Shown here in pieces: positions 35,283-44,239 of a stretch of DNA of 64,000 nt. Position 1 is the first letter of the stretch. Every line of letters starts with the position of its first letter. The translations under genes and the position numbers were made by a program. Below the pieces are notes generated by a model, which worked only from the letters and a program-made list of their open reading frames with translations, made no database searches and was not told the origin of the DNA. Origin of the DNA: Nitrospira sp. (GTDB taxonomy: Bacteria > Nitrospirota > Nitrospiria > Nitrospirales > Nitrospiraceae); the NCBI GenBank assembly GCA_036984305.1, contig BQWY01000001.1:3369501-3433500 (forward strand), written 5' to 3'.

Positions 35283-35961
35283 AGATGCGCTCCTCCTTTC
35301 TTGTCTTGCGAGTCGTGCGGCACTCGTCCACATGCCGGACCACCAAGTTTCCCATGCAGGCGTGCTCGCCCCCGTCTCATCTTCATACTGCGAACCCTTA
35401 TGGAGTCATGCAAGAGCGCGAGACAAGAAAACCATGGTTCTGGAGCAAAAAGCCGGTTCGACTAGGGAGTGGCACAGGCCCGCGGAAAAATGAACGCGGA
35501 AGTGTCCCGTGTCACTCCTCTTGCAATTCATCATGCGGACGGGTTCAAGACCATCAGCAGCGCACATGGCCGCCGACTCCGTGAGCAGGCAACGGGAACA
35601 GTTTGGTAACCGTGGGGTAGAAGGCCACGCAGATCCGATGAGCGCTGGAAAGAGCAAGTACTGGCATTCTCCCCAGGGGTGACCACGCTGGAGAACCGAT
35701 ATGGTGGTGTGACGCAGGGCACGCGGCAGCAGTGAGAACCAACTTGGAGGCCCTTCTGGCTTGCTCAATCGCTTCGTCCCCTCCCGTGTCGTGTACTCGC
35801 GAGTCCCCATCCACACGGCGTCAATGATCCTCTGCAAGAACGATTGAGCATATCGAGACGCGCTTGGCCGGATACAGGTGGTGCCAGGCGTAGGCGCGCA
35901 AAGCCTTGTCCCCGAAACTAGGCGAAATTCCTGTGGTCTGCTGCGTTGCACTGAGCTACGT
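35283..35961. other. Long intergenic region, nothing recognised
   Basis: A minus-strand open frame of about 187 codons (35406-35969) crosses this gap. Its composition is unlike local proteins, it has no domain or ribosome site, and it ends antisense over the next gene, so it is not called. Probably the promoter region of the flanking genes. Confidence 0.4.
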
Positions 35962-36711
35962 ATGGACATGGCGACCGGTTATGAGACGGAGGATCCCGCC
36001 TATCGGTGTCTGCGGCGCTCGACCCGGCGCTTCCCTGCGATCGCGTTGCCTGGCCGTCAAATCACCATCGGGCTGCTCGCGCTCAGCCTGTTCACCGGCT
36101 GTCACACCGAATACAAGCCGGATCTCTGGGTCAAGGGACACGTCCAGACCATTCCCAAGACGGCGGAGTTCCACCCACCGCTGCGTTTAAGCCCTGCCCT
36201 GCAGCGGGGCAAAGAACCGTTTGGTGTCATTGCGCCCGACACGACGAATCTCTCGACGTCGGAGTTGCAGAAGCGCGTCGAATCGTTGCTCGTCGAGGAA
36301 TTACGGCAGGCCAACGTATTTCAGGATCTGACGTACTTCGACCCCAAGCCGGACCTCGTGCTGACGGGTCGCCTCGACGTCTTTCATGAACGGTATCGGG
36401 AGCATCTCTGGACCTACATCCCCTATGTGGACAAGGTGGTGCAATACCTTCATCTCAAGAGTCATGAAAGCCGAGGAGAAGTCGCGCTGACGTTGTTTCT
36501 GCTGAAGTCCACCGGCGAGCCGATCGGCAGCTATTCCGGGCATGCCACGTTCAACGAGAGTTTCACGCCGACGGACGACATGCCGCCGGGCGCCCGACTC
36601 AACGAGGCGTTTGCGGAGGCGTTGCGCCAGATTCTCGATGCATGGATGAGCGAGCCTCAACTCAGGCAAGCCGGCGGCCAAGCTTCCTCCGAAGCCACCG
36701 CATCGCGATGA
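35962..36711 (+). CDS. Lipoprotein, unknown
   Basis: About 249 residues. A hydrophobic signal ends in LSLFTGC (lipobox). The mature part has a small beta/alpha domain with VESLLVEELRQANVFQDL and a Thr/Phe-rich region (GHATFNESFTPTDDM). The start is uncertain: ATG 35962 or 35968, with weak ribosome sites. The segment DLVLTGRLDVFHERYRE resembles outer-membrane lipoproteins that build assemblies, but no family is assigned. Confidence 0.58.
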   Translation: MDMATGYETEDPAYRCLRRSTRRFPAIALPGRQITIGLLALSLFTGCHTEYKPDLWVKGHVQTIPKTAEFHPPLRLSPALQRGKEPFGVIAPDTTNLSTSELQKRVESLLVEELRQANVFQDLTYFDPKPDLVLTGRLDVFHERYREHLWTYIPYVDKVVQYLHLKSHESRGEVALTLFLLKSTGEPIGSYSGHATFNESFTPTDDMPPGARLNEAFAEALRQILDAWMSEPQLRQAGGQASSEATASR

Positions 36712-36791
36712 GGACCGTCCCGGCATTCCCCGCCCCGTGAGCGAATCACGGTCGGCTGCCACGCCCTGCCCATCTGCGCTATAGTAAGCGC

Positions 36792-37679
36792 ATGGCGTCC
36801 TGTGCCCACGAACGTGCCGCCTCTCGGCGTCCAGGGAGAAAACGCCGTCGGACGCTCCTGACCGCTCTCGGCGGCCGGATGCGCCACGCATGGCAGATGA
36901 CGCGCACCATGCTCGCCTCGCTCTGGGCGACGCCGCCCGCTGTGCGCGTCTCGTTGAGTCTGCTCTTGGTGGGTTTGGCCTGGCTGGGCGGGAACTGGGC
37001 GTATCACACGTGGCACAAGCCGACGGAACTGTTCTTTCCGCTGGAGCGGTCGCTCTTCAAGACCCCGCGCGAAACTTGGCACCAGTACGGCGCCTTGTTT
37101 CAAACGCATTCGACGAAGACGATCACGCCCGAGCTGCTGGCCGCGCTCGCACAGTCCGAGGGGTCGGGCAACCCGGTGGCACGCACCTACTGGCGGTGGG
37201 AGGCTTCACCGAACCCGCTTCAGATCTACAAGCCCGCTTCGAGTGCCGTCGGCATGTACCAAATCACCGATGCGACGTTTCGTGAAGCGCAGCGCTACTG
37301 CATCCACGACCACGAGGTGGTGGCGGAAGGGTCCTGGAACGAGGTGAAATCCTGCTGGTTCAACAGCCTCTACTTCCGCGTCGTGCCGAGTCACGCCGTT
37401 GAGTTGACCTCGGCGTTTCTCGACCGGAGCGTGGCGGGCGCACTCGCGAAACGCCGAGGCCGCGCGACGCTGCGCCAGAAACAGGACTTGGCCGCCATCA
37501 TCCATCTCTGCGGCGCCGGTGCGGGGCAATCGTACGTGGGACGCGGGTTTCGACTCACACGCGGGCAGCGCTGCGGCGACCATGACGTGCGGGCCTACCT
37601 CTCCCGCATCCATGCCTTGACGGCACAATTCCGACAGCTGGCCGCCGGCAGCTCGCCGTCGTCACTCGTTCAGCGCTGA
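36792..37679 (+). CDS. Lytic transglycosylase-like membrane protein
   Basis: A 295-residue protein with one membrane helix (about 50-69, RVSLSLLLVGLAWLGGNWAY) and a soluble domain of goose-lysozyme/SLT type. The catalytic Glu lies in LLAALAQSEGSGNP, followed by PASSAVGMYQITDATF, the usual Met-Tyr-Gln segment. A C-terminal part carries HLCGAGAGQSYVGRG. It should cleave peptidoglycan glycan strands or act as a scaffold. It runs convergently toward the five-heme cytochrome. Confidence 0.66.
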   Translation: MASCAHERAASRRPGRKRRRTLLTALGGRMRHAWQMTRTMLASLWATPPAVRVSLSLLLVGLAWLGGNWAYHTWHKPTELFFPLERSLFKTPRETWHQYGALFQTHSTKTITPELLAALAQSEGSGNPVARTYWRWEASPNPLQIYKPASSAVGMYQITDATFREAQRYCIHDHEVVAEGSWNEVKSCWFNSLYFRVVPSHAVELTSAFLDRSVAGALAKRRGRATLRQKQDLAAIIHLCGAGAGQSYVGRGFRLTRGQRCGDHDVRAYLSRIHALTAQFRQLAAGSSPSSLVQR

Positions 37680-37770
37680 TTCCTTAGGGATGTCCTGAGT
37701 CCTGAGTAACTCGCCCACCCTGTTCGTCATTTCCGCGCGGGGTCCACCCAAATGCCGATTTCTTTCTGGG

Positions 37771-39048
37771 CTAGCCCTGTTTGTCATCGTTCGGCACGGC
37801 ACAGGCGACTTGGTCGTGCGGCTTCTCGTCCCCCTCGAACGCCGCTGCCAGGTCGCCGGTGAGCGGGGCACTCCGCTCATAGACCGTGAAGAAGTACGGA
37901 TCATCCGCGGTCAGGCCATACTTGTCGATGAGCATCTGATGCTGCCCTTCCGTTTGGATGTGGTAGCGGACCCTGACCCGTAGGGTGAGACCGGCCGGAT
38001 CGTCCGGTAGGCGGTAGGAAAACGGATACTCACGGCTCGCGAGCGGCATGAGGCGATTATCGTACAGCTCGATGATGGCGGGTTGCCACATAATCCACCG
38101 ACCCATCGTATCCGTCTGTTCCTTGAGCACTTTCTGGTTCCCGTCCAGAATCGCGAATTCCACGGTGAAGTGGCGATCCGGATCGCCGGTCGGGAGTTTG
38201 TGTCCCGCACCCGCGTTAATCAAGGTTACATTGAGATTCAGATCTCGTCCGGCCTGCGGTTGTGCCGGCTCGGCTTTGACTTCAACGGCCATCGCGCTCT
38301 TGACCATGTCCGGGTCGTGCCCTCCACGCCACAGGTGCCGACGACCGAGCCTGATGGGTCCGTCGACCGCCACCGGCCTCGTGATTTCCGGCATATGGCA
38401 ACTCTGGCAGATGAACCCGCGCTCCTTCATGAAATATTTGCCTTCGTATTCGGCATAGGTCCCGCACGGTCCCACATTGTAGAACTGAGCGGGTCCCGAA
38501 ATGACGTTGTGACAGCGATAACAGACTTGTGCAGTCCGAAAAGTCGGATCGAATTTCGTCGGATGCGGCGCCGCCGAATCCTCATAGGGACCGAGAATCG
38601 CCCCGTCCCTCACGTGACAGGCGGCACAGGTGACGCCTTCCTGCTGATACTCGGGATCGTAGTGCGGATTCGGCTCTTGCACCGCGCGCTCGACCCGCTG
38701 TCGCGGAATGTCCTTGATCAGGGTCGGCTGTTGGTTTTCGAGCGGGGTGTGGCAGTTGAGGCAGACCCAAATGTGGTTGTCCTTGGCCCAGTAGGCACGA
38801 AAGAAGGGATCGCGATACGCATCGGCATGGATACTGCTTTTCCACTCCTTGTAGATCTCGATATGGCATTCGCCACAGGACTCCGCTTTCAGGCTGGTCA
38901 GGCCCTGCGGGACGTCTTGATGCGGAATGGCGCGCGCGTAGTCGGAACGCAAGCCGAAGATCACGACGGGTTTGACCTCGGTATAGTACAGATACACGCC
39001 CCCGGCAACGACCGCGAGCCCGATCAAGATTTTTATCAGTCGCCTCAC
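37771..39048 (-). CDS. Membrane-anchored five-heme c-type cytochrome
   Basis: About 425 residues from GTG 39048, which follows AGGGGGAG; ATGs further upstream add an Arg-rich stretch with no membrane segment. An N-terminal anchor (about 4-22) is followed by five CxxCH motifs: CGECH (58-62), CLNCH (96-100), CAACH (141-145), CYRCH (176-180) and CQSCH (214-218). A beta-rich C-terminal domain of about 200 residues follows. The heme spacing resembles cytochrome c554/NapC-type multiheme proteins used in periplasmic electron transfer. No partner enzyme is adjacent, so the electron route is unknown. Confidence 0.82.
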   Translation of the reverse strand: MRRLIKILIGLAVVAGGVYLYYTEVKPVVIFGLRSDYARAIPHQDVPQGLTSLKAESCGECHIEIYKEWKSSIHADAYRDPFFRAYWAKDNHIWVCLNCHTPLENQQPTLIKDIPRQRVERAVQEPNPHYDPEYQQEGVTCAACHVRDGAILGPYEDSAAPHPTKFDPTFRTAQVCYRCHNVISGPAQFYNVGPCGTYAEYEGKYFMKERGFICQSCHMPEITRPVAVDGPIRLGRRHLWRGGHDPDMVKSAMAVEVKAEPAQPQAGRDLNLNVTLINAGAGHKLPTGDPDRHFTVEFAILDGNQKVLKEQTDTMGRWIMWQPAIIELYDNRLMPLASREYPFSYRLPDDPAGLTLRVRVRYHIQTEGQHQMLIDKYGLTADDPYFFTVYERSAPLTGDLAAAFEGDEKPHDQVACAVPNDDKQG

Positions 39049-39486
39049 TACTCCCCCTTGAATTGCCTCACCCTGTACGTCGGACCAGTGCCATCGGGTC
39101 TGGCCAAGGTCGCCGGCCCGAGCTGGTCGGGCGGACAGACGCTGCACGTCGTTGGAGGGACGCACGAAGCGGCGGTACGCGACAGCCGTCACCCTGCCTT
39201 TGCTCGAGGCGGCGTTGCGATCCCCGGCTTAAGCGCACGCACCCGTGAGCACATGTTTAACTCTTAGATGTTAGCTATGTGGCTAACCGACTGCTGAAGG
39301 AGATATGGCGGTCTCATCTCGCGGTCGATGCATCATCATAGTAAACGGTCTGGTCACTTCTCAACCGGGATTGCTCGGCGCACCTGAACCGTCACGATGG
39401 ACCAACGAGATCCCGATAATGATCGGGGTCGATGCTGATGCTACAGAGCCTGCTTTGACCGAGGAGAGCGAATGCCTCCTCATCTC
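39049..39486. other. Intergenic region with a doubtful short frame
   Basis: Upstream of the five-heme cytochrome and downstream of the HAD phosphatase. A plus-strand frame of 97 codons starts at ATG 39305 directly after AAGGAGAT, but it overlaps the 3' end of the HAD gene and has no domain. I do not call it. No terminator or promoter stands out. Confidence 0.35.
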
Positions 39487-40221
39487 CTACGAGCGAGACC
39501 CGCCGGACCTCTGTCCTGTCGTCTTGTCGCGCCGATCCGATCGCTTGAGACGCACGCCTACTTCGTCCAGGTGCCGAAGCAGATCCGCCGGATCTTGATA
39601 GACGCGATATGCTCCGGCCCGCTCCAGTTCGTCCTGGCCATATCCCCCTGAGAGCAGCCCGATCGACAAAGCAAAGGCACGCCGTGCCGCCAGCAGGTCC
39701 CACACGCTGTCGCCAACGATTACACAGCGCTCCATCGGCATGTTCAATCGCTTCCCCGCTGCGAGAAACAGGTCGGGATTCGGCTTCGCGTACTGGACCT
39801 GGTCGCGTGTGATGATCGGCACGTGCGGGGACAGCCGGAGCAACTTCAGGGCGTACGTGGCGCTCTTGAGATGCCCGCTGGTGGCGATGGCATGCGGGAT
39901 CCCATACGCGGCGAGTGTGTTCATCAGCGCGCGGGCGCCCGGCAGTAGGCGGAGCGTGGACACCTGTCTGGCATAGGCCTTGGCATGATGACGCTGCATC
40001 CGTTCGGCCGCCTTGGCACTGAGGGCATGCCCAGTCTCTCTGGCCAGAGCCGCAAGCATCAGGCCGCCGCTCATGCCGATCTGCCGGTGAATCTTCCACA
40101 CAGGGATCTCCAGCCCGGCCGCCTCGGTCGCCTCCCGCCACGCCAGCACGTGCTGGTACACACTGTCGACCAACGTGCCATCTAGATCGAAGAGAAACGC
40201 AACTGATCGTGAATCGGTCAC
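39487..40221 (-). CDS. HAD-family phosphatase (phosphoglycolate/beta-PGM type)
   Basis: A 244-residue HAD-IA protein. Motif I FLFDLDGTLVDS, motif II Ser in AIATSGHLKSA, Lys in RDQVQYAKPNPDLF and motif IV CVIVGDSVWDLLAAR match phosphoglycolate or beta-phosphoglucomutase-like phosphatases. GTG at 40221 follows GGAGGTGA. It could salvage 2-phosphoglycolate or dephosphorylate sugar phosphates; the small helical cap does not settle which. Confidence 0.84.
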   Translation of the reverse strand: MTDSRSVAFLFDLDGTLVDSVYQHVLAWREATEAAGLEIPVWKIHRQIGMSGGLMLAALARETGHALSAKAAERMQRHHAKAYARQVSTLRLLPGARALMNTLAAYGIPHAIATSGHLKSATYALKLLRLSPHVPIITRDQVQYAKPNPDLFLAAGKRLNMPMERCVIVGDSVWDLLAARRAFALSIGLLSGGYGQDELERAGAYRVYQDPADLLRHLDEVGVRLKRSDRRDKTTGQRSGGSRS

Positions 40222-40321
40222 ACATCACCTCCACAGGAAAGTCCGCCCCCGTTCTGCGGTCTCAGTCTAAGCGTCACCCACCAAGATCTCAATGACCCGC
40301 TCAGATGCATTCGCTCTCCGG

Positions 40322-40363
40322 GAGGCGCGAGAGGACCTACGCCTGCGTAGATCCTCTCGCCTC
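40322..40363. promoter_or_regulatory. Long hairpin between divergent genes
   Basis: GAGGCGCGAGAGGACCTACG pairs with CGTAGATCCTCTCGCCTC across a CCTG loop, with a 2-nt bulge and one mismatch. Lying between divergent genes, it is more likely a regulatory or structural element than a terminator; no T-tract follows. TTGACA begins five bases later. Confidence 0.4.
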
Positions 40364-40367
40364 TGCC

Positions 40368-40397
40368 TTGACACTTCGGCTCCCAAACGTGTACGCT
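40368..40397 (+). promoter_or_regulatory. Candidate promoter for small winged-helix gene
   Basis: Perfect TTGACA (40368-40373) followed after 18 nt by TACGCT (40392-40397), a weak -10. It faces the gene starting at 40501. Confidence 0.35.
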
Positions 40398-40500
40398 TCT
40401 CCATCGTAGATACTAACTTGTAGTAATGACGCTTACGGTCAGACCATCGTCATAGGTGCTAGCGGGTTGGCCATGGGTTCATTCATGAAGGAGGCTCGAC

Positions 40501-40728
40501 ATGACGCCTTCACCTCTCACCGCGCGCATCCTTGGCGAAGTGCAACGTTTGCAGAGCTGCGATTTGGGAACTCTCCGTCGGAATCTCTCCGATCTTTCTT
40601 GGAGTCAGGTCTTCATGGAGATCGACCGGCTCAGTCGTGCGGGTGAGCTACTGGTCACGTTTGGGAAACGCGGTCGCTCCACGGTCCGACTACCCGACCT
40701 AGGGTCGCCTACCGACCCACGTTCCTAA
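40501..40728 (+). CDS. Small winged-helix-like protein, copy 1
   Basis: A 75-residue protein with ILGEVQRLQSCDLGTLRRNL, then LSDLSWSQVFMEIDRLSRAG and ELLVTF. The order of a short helix, a Trp-Ser-Gln recognition-like helix and a beta hairpin looks like a minimal winged-helix domain (MarR/DprA-like). GAAGGAGG precedes the ATG. It is about 70% identical over its core to the protein at 41623, and a secreted unknown lies between the two. Possibly DNA-binding; no target known. Confidence 0.68.
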   Translation: MTPSPLTARILGEVQRLQSCDLGTLRRNLSDLSWSQVFMEIDRLSRAGELLVTFGKRGRSTVRLPDLGSPTDPRS

Positions 40729-41091
40729 CGACCCGGTTTGGCACGAGTTCCCGGCTCACCATGGCAGCGGACGGCGAGGGAGCAGGCCCACATCGTGTCA
40801 TTTTCCGGAGCCTCACCTACCCTGCGCCCATCTCCATCGCGGCGGCGGCCCATCGACAACCCCCATTGGAACCCATTCTCATTAGAGCCTCACGACCCTA
40901 GGTTGACCTCCGCCCGAGAAAAGGCGTAGCATTTTGCTCATTGTGACGGTGCCTGCGGCCGGTTTCGTGCGCGGCTCCCCGTCATCCCGCGTGCGGTCTT
41001 GCCGTCACCACCTCGAATCGTTCGGCTTCATTTCGGTGCCTGGTCTTTCCCATGACCGTCCCGATGCGGACCCTTCATCACGGAGGTTCCC
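40729..41091. other. Intergenic region, nothing recognised
   Basis: No convincing frame, repeat or terminator. It should hold the promoter of the gene at 41092, which is preceded by a GGAGG. Confidence 0.4.
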
Positions 41092-41559
41092 ATGCGATTC
41101 ATCGATCATCGGGCCCTGCGTCTTTTCGGTTCACTTGCCGTCTTGGCTGCTGGGGGGTTCATCCCGACGAATCACCCGGCTGCCGCGTCGGAATACCCGG
41201 CCGTCCTCATCGCAACAGCCGCACCGAGCGAGCGCACCCGACCCGGCCCGACGTGGGGCGAAGAGCTGGCGCGGTCCTTCGAAACCTATCTGAACGCGAA
41301 ATATCCACAAGAACAAATCGAGCCGTATACCCAGACGGTCGATCGCATACGCGACGCGGTGCAACGGGGGGACCGTTGGGCCGCGCGGCGCGAAACCGGC
41401 GTACTCCTCAAAATGTTGACCGATCGCGCCTACGGATTGGAGCGCGGCGCCGCCCGTGATTTGATGGGGATGGCTCAGCGTCTCATCCCGGATGACGAAT
41501 TTGGGATCGTGTTTCCATACGCTCCCGCGTGCCACATGGAACGCGGTGGGTGCCCTTGA
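41092..41559 (+). CDS. Secreted protein, unknown
   Basis: A 155-residue exported protein. The signal is LFGSLAVLAAGGFIPTNHPAAA. The helical mature part has WGEELARSFETYLNAKYPQEQ and YTQTVDRIRDAVQRGDRWAA, ending in a Cys pair (YAPACHMERGGC). Found between the two winged-helix-like paralogues; CACGGAGGTTCCC precedes the ATG. No domain is recognised. Confidence 0.62.
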   Translation: MRFIDHRALRLFGSLAVLAAGGFIPTNHPAAASEYPAVLIATAAPSERTRPGPTWGEELARSFETYLNAKYPQEQIEPYTQTVDRIRDAVQRGDRWAARRETGVLLKMLTDRAYGLERGAARDLMGMAQRLIPDDEFGIVFPYAPACHMERGGCP

Positions 41560-41622
41560 GCGTCGGCACGGACCGACCGACCGGTACTTGTTCACTCCGG
41601 ATTCGGAAAGGGAGGGCTGGCT

Positions 41623-41862
41623 ATGGCATTACGTTCACCGGTGACGAAGCGAGTGCTGGGAGAAATCAAGCGCATGCAAGGCTGCGATCTCGATACGCTA
41701 CGGCAGAATTTGTCCGATCTGTCGTGGAGCCAAGTGTTTCTTGAGGTGGATCGCCTGAGCCGAAGGGGTGAATTGCTGGTGACCTACGGCGGCGATGGGC
41801 TCTATCGACTCCGTTTACCCCAAGAAACCGGTCGTTCGAGTTCCGCGCATCCCAAGCACTGA
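41623..41862 (+). CDS. Small winged-helix-like protein, copy 2
   Basis: A 79-residue paralogue of the 40501 protein: VLGEIKRMQGCDLDTLRQNL, LSDLSWSQVFLEVDRLSRRG, ELLVTYGGDGLYRLRLP. GGGAGGG lies before the ATG. The identical LSDLSWSQVF core shows the recognition-like helix is under constraint. The last two strands resemble a wing. Likely nucleic-acid binding, role unknown. Confidence 0.68.
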   Translation: MALRSPVTKRVLGEIKRMQGCDLDTLRQNLSDLSWSQVFLEVDRLSRRGELLVTYGGDGLYRLRLPQETGRSSSAHPKH

Positions 41863-42164
41863 CTCTCCGACCGAACCTCCGTCGTTCTGCGCCGCTGTTC
41901 CGTGACCGTCCTGCGACGCGTTCCTCGGAGCACGTGTGTTTCTGCCGCTCGAGTTCGAACGAGCGCAGCTCTCTCGATGCTCTGCTCCCTTGTCTTATCC
42001 AAGACCATCAAGCGACGCCTCGACGTCGTGACCAGGACTCGCCTGGACTGCGTATTGAACGCGACTGTCCCATCGATGGCGGGAGGCTGGACATTCGGAC
42101 CACCGGATGCGTTCGGAAATGGCGGGGCCGTAGCCTGCCGTCTCGGTCCCGCCATTCCGCGCAA
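41863..42164. other. Convergent intergenic region
   Basis: Lies between the plus-strand winged-helix gene and the minus-strand peptidase-hydrolase gene. A terminator might be expected, but no clear hairpin with T-tract was found. Nothing else is recognised. Confidence 0.35.
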
Positions 42165-44198
42165 TCAGGCCACCGCCACGACGGTCGCGCCGTCGGTTTT
42201 CGCGGCCAAACTTCGTCCGAATTCGCGCATCGATCGCGCCGACCGACGGATCTCCACCTTGGCCTCGACCTTCTTGCGATCCAGAATACGCGCCAAGGTG
42301 GCCCGCAGCGTCGCCTCGTCATCATCGAAATCGCCGTGACTTTGGGCACGCGACGCCCCCTTCTCCCCGACGGGAATCGCATTCGGCGACGTCACCCATT
42401 CGGCGTGAGGCTTCCGAAAGAGGGTCTTCATCGCCGAATCCTGATCGACGAACGTCTGCATCCCCAAAATGGCTTCTCCCTCGGGGCGGAGCACCGGGAT
42501 GCGGTACCGTTTTTCGAACGCATTGGACACCAGATACAAGAGAGACTTGTGGTAGATGTTGGCGCAGTCGTCGTCCTGCTCCGCCTGATCGGTCATCGTG
42601 AAGAGTGCAAACTGCTCAACGGCTTCACTCCGAATCGCGGGGAGATACGCTTCCTTGAAGAGTTCCATCGTGCAGGCCGGTGCCCATAATGTGCAGGTCG
42701 CAACCGATTCATTATGTCCCTGCTCGCCTTTCATCGGTCCCGACCCGATGGTCCCCTCGGCCGTGAGGCCCTGCACGATGGGCGCTAGAAAAATCGATCC
42801 GGCGCTGTGTCCCAGGACGTGCACCTCAATTTTCGGATCGGCTTTCATGAGGGATGCCAACTGATCGATGACGAAGCGGGCGCCGCCATTGGCGCTTGTC
42901 GAGGCCAGCAGTGCGTTCTCCTTCATTTCGTCCCATACCGCCTTGCCAGTGAGCGTTCGCGCCAACGGTTCCAGCGCGTCGTCGAGCCGGTCCAGCATAA
43001 AATCCTTGGCGTTGTCCCAGAAGCCTTCCGGCCGGCGCTGGCGAACCGCATCGGCGAGGATGTTCTTGATCGTGGTCCAATAGTCCGTCTTCCAGATGAA
43101 CGCGATCGGATAGATTTGTTGGGCCAGGAGCGTTTCCCGATATTCGGCCACGCGCTGCAGCGCCACGTCTTCCCCGACCAATCCTCCGTGCGCGTACAAG
43201 AGGATCCGCTTGGTCTTCCAGGATTGCATGGTACTCGGGATCATGTGCTGAAACATTTCGGTCACGTCGGCCTCAGAGGTCCCGTAGGTACCCGTCTGAC
43301 GCAGGACCCCGTCGTTCCCAATGCTGACCACGTGTGGACGGAGATCGACGAACGACGCGGCAAGGGTCGGCGCGCTGACGATCGGCCCCACCGCCATCGC
43401 CGTCGCGGTCTTCTCGAGCGAAATCGGCACGGCCAGCCGCGCGACCCACACGTCGTTGCCGTTCGTGAGCCAATCGTCGTAGGTGAGCAGCGCGAAGCCG
43501 CGCATTCCCCACGACGTGCCCCAGGAGTTTTGGATCCAAAAGCCACGATGGTCGTAGGCCACGATGGCGAAGGCATGGCCGCCCTGGATTGCCTCACGAC
43601 GGGGAATGAGCCCGTTCCGATCGACCTCACCCCACCCCTCGTGCACCGTCGCCGTTGCGTACAGCACGCCCACCTCTGCAATGGCGGCATGCATCGCGAC
43701 GAGATCCTTGTGATTGACCCGGTAGTAGGCCCCGAGCGGTCGTTTGATCGCATCGGCCGCGCGTCGATCGGTGATATTCGCATCGGGCCTTCCCACGTCG
43801 TACGGCCACACCGACTCGGCACACACTCCGTGCTTGTACCATCCCTTGATCGCGCCGCGCGCGCTGGAGCCGTCGTACTGCTCACCCGGCCATTCGTCGT
43901 AGCGCTTGGCCATCTCGTAGAACATGCGCGGACTGACGGACACCTTGTCCGGTTTGACCCGACGACAGCGCAAGAGATAGTTCGCCACCGTCGCCAGCCC
44001 GAATCCCGTGCAGGCCCCCTCCTGCCCCTGGTCCAGAATCGGCACGCCGTTGCGCTTGTAGTCCGACAGGTTGATGGCCGGCGGAACCTCCACTAACGTG
44101 GGCTCGTACATCTTGTCTCGAAAGTCTACGGTGTCCGGCCTGGCATCAAACGTTCGCGTTGCCGTGAGCGATTTCCGCGAGGACGATTTCTTGGGCAT
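42165..44198 (-). CDS. Papain-like (C1A) peptidase fused to alpha/beta-hydrolase domain
   Basis: A 677-residue two-domain protein. Residues about 35-255 are papain-like: GQEGACTGFG (Cys63), a mid His in GGHAFAIVAYD (His208) and Asn224 in WIQNSWGTSWGMRGF, with no prodomain or signal peptide. Residues about 325-600 form a hydrolase domain with an HGG at 337-339 (RILLYAHGGLVG) and the nucleophile elbow HVLGHSAGS (Ser465). AGGAGGT precedes ATG 44198; longer frames to 44480 are rejected. A remnant of a membrane-protein gene ends 41 nt upstream. No homologue is recalled, so this fusion is the best-supported novelty here. Confidence 0.82.
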   Translation of the reverse strand: MPKKSSSRKSLTATRTFDARPDTVDFRDKMYEPTLVEVPPAINLSDYKRNGVPILDQGQEGACTGFGLATVANYLLRCRRVKPDKVSVSPRMFYEMAKRYDEWPGEQYDGSSARGAIKGWYKHGVCAESVWPYDVGRPDANITDRRAADAIKRPLGAYYRVNHKDLVAMHAAIAEVGVLYATATVHEGWGEVDRNGLIPRREAIQGGHAFAIVAYDHRGFWIQNSWGTSWGMRGFALLTYDDWLTNGNDVWVARLAVPISLEKTATAMAVGPIVSAPTLAASFVDLRPHVVSIGNDGVLRQTGTYGTSEADVTEMFQHMIPSTMQSWKTKRILLYAHGGLVGEDVALQRVAEYRETLLAQQIYPIAFIWKTDYWTTIKNILADAVRQRRPEGFWDNAKDFMLDRLDDALEPLARTLTGKAVWDEMKENALLASTSANGGARFVIDQLASLMKADPKIEVHVLGHSAGSIFLAPIVQGLTAEGTIGSGPMKGEQGHNESVATCTLWAPACTMELFKEAYLPAIRSEAVEQFALFTMTDQAEQDDDCANIYHKSLLYLVSNAFEKRYRIPVLRPEGEAILGMQTFVDQDSAMKTLFRKPHAEWVTSPNAIPVGEKGASRAQSHGDFDDDEATLRATLARILDRKKVEAKVEIRRSARSMREFGRSLAAKTDGATVVAVA

Positions 44199-44222
44199 AG
44201 ATAACCTCCTGAACATCAGTGA

Positions 44223-44237
44223 GGGCCGCAACGGCCC
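44223..44237. other. Short hairpin between remnant and peptidase gene
   Basis: GGGCCG-CAA-CGGCCC, a perfect 6-bp stem, lies between the remnant's stop and the peptidase-hydrolase start. No T-tract. It may be the degraded intergenic hairpin of a former operon. Confidence 0.3.
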
Positions 44238-44239
44238 GC

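Noticed and set aside
35406-35969. Minus-strand open frame of 187 codons
   Set aside because: No ribosome site, no domain, odd composition, and it overlaps the start of the plus-strand lipoprotein gene.
39305-39598. Plus-strand frame with a good AAGGAG just before ATG
   Set aside because: It overlaps the HAD phosphatase 3' end in antisense, the spacer is only two bases, and it has no domain.
42807-44096. Long plus-strand frame of 429 codons opposite the peptidase-hydrolase gene
   Set aside because: Antisense shadow with no domain; the minus-strand product has two sets of catalytic residues.
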